Below are positions 5,985 to 7,978 of a DNA stretch of 7,978 bases, piece after piece. Position 1 is the first letter of the stretch. Each line of letters starts with the position of its first letter. This DNA is from Treponema sp. (GTDB taxonomy: Bacteria > Spirochaetota > Spirochaetia > Treponematales > Breznakiellaceae): the NCBI GenBank assembly GCA_031278755.1, contig JAITJV010000132.1, positions 1-7,978 of the forward strand, in the 5' to 3' direction. The notes beneath the pieces are model-generated. The model searched no databases, was not told the DNA's origin, and saw only the letters and a program-made list of their open reading frames with translations. Position numbers and translations under genes: made by a program.

Positions 5985-7685
5985 CTAATAAGCCGAAAGA
6001 ATTTCGAGCAGCCGCTCTTTGTTTATGGATCTGAGAAAGCTGGCAAGCCGCGGCCCCTGATCCTTGCCTATGAGCGCCTGATAGCTTGCCCGGAAAAGGG
6101 ATTTCCCGTCAAGACCGGCTTTTTCAGCCGCTTTGTAGATTGCTTCGGCGCAGGATTTGTCATCGGCAAAACTTTCTATGGATGCGATGACGGCGTCCCG
6201 CAGTTCTTTTACGCCGGCGGCGAGTTCGGGGGGAAGGTCCGCCTTTTCACCCGGAGGCCGCAGGCGGAAACGGAATTCGTCCGGCGCGTATTCTTCCACC
6301 CAGTATTTTGCGCAAAGCGCCCGCGCCCTGACGGCCGGTATCTGGGCCGCCTCGGGGGACGGGCCTCCGGCGCCTTTTTCCAGGGAAGAAATTGTCCTGT
6401 CAATGTCGCCGCCGGCAATCTGTATCAGGCTGCAGAGGTGGCGGAAAGGTATCTGGCAGGGCATTACCGCAGGCATCGCCGTTTTTCCGCCGGGGGCGGT
6501 TTTTATCTGTGAAAGTTCGTATATGCGCTTTTCGCGGCGGTATACCGCTTCATCTTTGGCGTTTTCGATTTTCCAGGCTATGCGCTCGGTCTTGTCGTAG
6601 TCTTCGTAAATTTTGATGACGTCAAGATCAAATGAAATGGTGAATTCGGTATTGGGCCTGGTTCCGGCAAAAAGATAACGGGCCACCTCGGGGGTGTATA
6701 CCTTAAGGACGTCGGCAAGATCCACGACGACGCCTGAGGAACTTGAGATCTTCCCGCCAAGGCCCTTGATGCCTATAAAGTCGTAGGGAAAAGTGACAGG
6801 GGCTTCCCGGCCGTATACTTCCCTGCACACATGGCGCGCGGTGTCGAAAGACCCGCCGCGGCTGTGGTGATCTTTTCCGGCGGGTGCAAAATCAACTTTT
6901 TCGTATTCCCACCTCATAGGCCAGTCCACCCGCCAGCCCAGCTTGATTCCCTTCGCCGCGCGTATGTCCACCGTTTCCCTGTGGCCGCACGCATTGCAAT
7001 GATAGGAAAGCCCCCACCCGCCGTCCCATCCGTCAACGTCCGTTTCGTCTTTGCTGCATGAATCACAGAATACGCTCACCGGCCACCATTCGCCCTGTAT
7101 CTTGTGTTCTTCGTCCCGGAATTTGTCCAGTATGGCTTTCAGCGTTTCGCGGCGTTCAAGGGCCCGCCTGATTCCGGCGGCGTAGGTTGAAGCGCGGTAC
7201 CTTTCCGCCTGATAAAGAAATTCGGGATGTATCCCCACAAGGGGCAGCGTATTTTCAACATCGGCCTCGTGATGCCCCGCGTAGCTTTTATCGCGATCCC
7301 ATGGATCGGGCACCATGGTGATGGGAAAGCGGAGGTACTTTTCAAGCAGCTCCCGTTTGGGCATGTTCTGCGGAACCTTGCGGAATACATCGTAGTCGTC
7401 CCATGAATAAATAAAGCGCACGTTCTTTCCCAGATCGCGCAACGCACGGACCACAAGATCCACCGAAATAATTTCGCGGAAGTTGCCTATGTGAACCGTG
7501 CCCGAAGGGGTGATCCCCGCGGCGCAGGTGTAGCGGTCCTTTTCGCCTTTCTCGCGTATTATTTTAAGCGCGGCTTCGTCGGCCCAGTGGGCGGCCTTGC
7601 CTGCCGCGCTTCGCTCCGCAGCGGCCTTGTTTGCCGCGGCGGAGCCGCGCTCCGCCGGGGTGTTTTCTTTGTTTCCCTTTCCCAT
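5985..7685 (-). CDS. lysS: Lysyl-tRNA synthetase, class I (archaeal/spirochaete type)
   Basis: This enzyme charges tRNA-Lys with lysine in the cytoplasm. It is the class I enzyme, unrelated in fold to the usual bacterial class II LysRS. The 566 residues show HWADEAA (33-39), GITPSGTVHIGN (57-68) with the HIGH-type motif HIGN at 65-68, and KISSSSG (312-318) as the KMSKS counterpart. C207-x2-C210 and C230-x2-C233 form a zinc-ribbon-like pair. WPMRWEYEKVDFAPAGKDHH is a strong family block, and the alpha-helical anticodon-binding region fills the C-terminal part. Conserved sequence starts at HWAD; the 32 residues before it are alanine-rich and partly repeated. The ATG at 7685 is chosen because a further upstream start (7883) would add residues encoded by promoter DNA. 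No Shine-Dalgarno site precedes it, and the -10 box lies just 9 bases upstream, so the mRNA may be leaderless. It is divergent from dus. Confidence 0.95.
   Translation of the reverse strand: MGKGNKENTPAERGSAAANKAAAERSAAGKAAHWADEAALKIIREKGEKDRYTCAAGITPSGTVHIGNFREIISVDLVVRALRDLGKNVRFIYSWDDYDVFRKVPQNMPKRELLEKYLRFPITMVPDPWDRDKSYAGHHEADVENTLPLVGIHPEFLYQAERYRASTYAAGIRRALERRETLKAILDKFRDEEHKIQGEWWPVSVFCDSCSKDETDVDGWDGGWGLSYHCNACGHRETVDIRAAKGIKLGWRVDWPMRWEYEKVDFAPAGKDHHSRGGSFDTARHVCREVYGREAPVTFPYDFIGIKGLGGKISSSSGVVVDLADVLKVYTPEVARYLFAGTRPNTEFTISFDLDVIKIYEDYDKTERIAWKIENAKDEAVYRREKRIYELSQIKTAPGGKTAMPAVMPCQIPFRHLCSLIQIAGGDIDRTISSLEKGAGGPSPEAAQIPAVRARALCAKYWVEEYAPDEFRFRLRPPGEKADLPPELAAGVKELRDAVIASIESFADDKSCAEAIYKAAEKAGLDGKSLFRASYQALIGKDQGPRLASFLRSINKERLLEILSAY
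7606..7670 (-). repeat. Imperfect tandem repeat with a palindrome in the lysS 5' coding end
   Basis: The unit encoding AERGSAAANKAA (residues 11-22) is followed directly by a shortened copy, AERSAAGKAA (residues 23-32). The first copy contains a perfect inverted repeat, CGGCGGAGC (7637-7645) and GCTCCGCCG (7649-7657), with a 3-base loop. The repeat lies before the conserved HWAD block and is probably dispensable for catalysis. It may be an in-frame expansion or a remnant of a small palindromic element. Confidence 0.6.
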
Positions 7686-7694
7686 TGTGCGGAA

Positions 7695-7723
7695 ATTATA
7701 CAGAAAGGGAACAGGCCGGGCAA
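7695..7723 (-). promoter_or_regulatory. lysS: lysS promoter with consensus -10, predicted leaderless start
   Basis: On the minus strand TTGCCC (7723-7718, 4 of 6) and TATAAT (7700-7695, 6 of 6) are 17 bases apart. Only nine bases separate the -10 box from the ATG at 7685, so a start of transcription at the usual distance would leave a leader of about 0 to 4 bases. Confidence 0.65.
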
Positions 7724-7751
7724 GTGCGCGGCTTATCGGTTTGGCTTTGGC

Positions 7752-7781
7752 TTGAATGTGTTTTTTTCGGGAGAATATAAT
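7752..7781 (+). promoter_or_regulatory. Promoter for the dus gene, divergent from lysS
   Basis: TTGAAT (7752-7757, 4 of 6) and TATAAT (7776-7781, 6 of 6) are 18 bases apart on the plus strand. Transcription should start near 7788, giving a leader of about 94 bases before dus. Its -35 box is about 30 bases from that of the lysS promoter, back to back, so the two promoters could influence each other. Confidence 0.6.
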
Positions 7782-7838
7782 AGACTTGTGAGAGGACCGG
7801 TTGGTTTTCTTATATACTGCCGGACAAGGAATGATTGA

Positions 7839-7871
7839 ATGAAGTACCCTGCCGGGGAAGCCTCCGCTTGA
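7839..7871 (+). CDS. Ten-codon leader ORF ahead of dus
   Basis: AAGGA at 7826-7830 lies 8 bases before an ATG at 7839 that opens MKYPAGEASA and stops at TGA 7869-7871, ten bases before the dus ATG and in another frame. Another ATG at 7831 directly abuts the AAGGA and would give only MIE, so it is poorly placed. The dus ATG has no clear site of its own. The short ORF may therefore be translated and feed ribosomes to dus, or it may slow or regulate dus. The peptide shows no run of codons for one amino acid that would suggest attenuation. It could also be chance. Confidence 0.35.
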   Translation: MKYPAGEASA

Positions 7872-7881
7872 GTTTTGCGGC

Positions 7882-7978
7882 ATGAGTCTTTACCGCCCCG
7901 TTTCTATCGGCCCGCTTGAATTTCCCGGCAATCTCTTTCTTGCGCCGGTGGCCGGTTTTACGGGATCGGCCTTCCGCG
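7882..7978 (+). CDS. dusB: tRNA-dihydrouridine synthase, N-terminal 32 codons (cut by window edge)
   Basis: Dus enzymes are FMN-dependent and reduce uridines in the D-loop and nearby positions of tRNA using NADPH. The 32 readable residues contain IGPLEFPGN (9-17) and FLAPVAGFTGSAFR (19-32), which match the N-terminal FMN-binding signature LAPMAGVTDxxFR of the Dus barrel. Val replaces the common Met and Gly the common Asp, which the family tolerates at the N-terminus. An in-frame stop at 7840-7842 and the lack of other common start codons after it support the ATG at 7882. No good Shine-Dalgarno site precedes it. The gene shares its promoter region with the divergent lysS, and both act on tRNA. 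The assignment to DusB rather than another Dus subgroup cannot be settled from so short a piece. Confidence 0.8.
   Translation, partial: MSLYRPVSIGPLEFPGNLFLAPVAGFTGSAFR

Noticed and set aside
7491..7838. 115-codon plus-strand ORF across the lysS 5' end
   Set aside because: It is antisense to the HIGN region of lysS and runs through both promoters; its translation is arginine-rich without a recognisable domain.
7686..7883. Longer lysS ORF starting at 7883
   Set aside because: The extra 66 codons would cover both divergent promoters and the dus start, and their translation resembles no LysRS sequence; conserved residues begin at HWAD.

Overview
The window carries five protein-coding genes, two of them cut by the window edges, and the short regulatory regions between them. 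It looks like a chromosomal segment of a spirochaete, probably Treponema-like (termite-gut treponemes would fit). The strongest clue is the class I, archaeal-type lysyl-tRNA synthetase, a form confined in bacteria mainly to spirochaetes and some alphaproteobacteria. The G+C content looks moderate, around 50% by eye. The genus is an inference. I see no phage, transposase, CRISPR, rRNA or tRNA genes.

Left part (1-4294, plus strand): two cytoplasmic-looking glycoside hydrolases. The first is the 3' part of a GH78 alpha-L-rhamnosidase, open at the left edge. After a 139-base gap comes a complete GH2 beta-mannosidase. The gap holds a good extended -10 promoter, a palindrome over the predicted start of transcription that fits the FadR-type GntR operator consensus, and a strong ribosome binding site. 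The mannosidase can therefore be switched on its own. Together the pair suggests breakdown of oligosaccharides containing rhamnose and beta-mannose.

Middle (4292-5930): the mannosidase converges on a minus-strand PutP-type sodium/solute symporter that keeps the known sodium and proline contact residues. Two hairpins lie between the two stop codons. One of them is a 43-base near-perfect inverted repeat that includes the mannosidase stop codon. The symporter has its own promoter.

Right part (5944-7978): lysS (class I LysRS) lies on the minus strand with a terminator behind it. Its promoter has a consensus -10 only nine bases before the ATG, so the mRNA is probably leaderless. Divergently, a plus-strand promoter leads through a leader with a ten-codon ORF into the first 32 codons of a tRNA-dihydrouridine synthase (Dus). 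This end of the window therefore concerns tRNA charging and modification.

Most genes are ordinary members of known families, and I did not find a clearly new multi-gene system. The points worth a second look are regulatory: the leaderless lysS, the mini-ORF ahead of dus, the operator at the mannosidase promoter, the 43-base inverted repeat, and an alanine-rich repeated tail with a palindrome at the start of LysRS.
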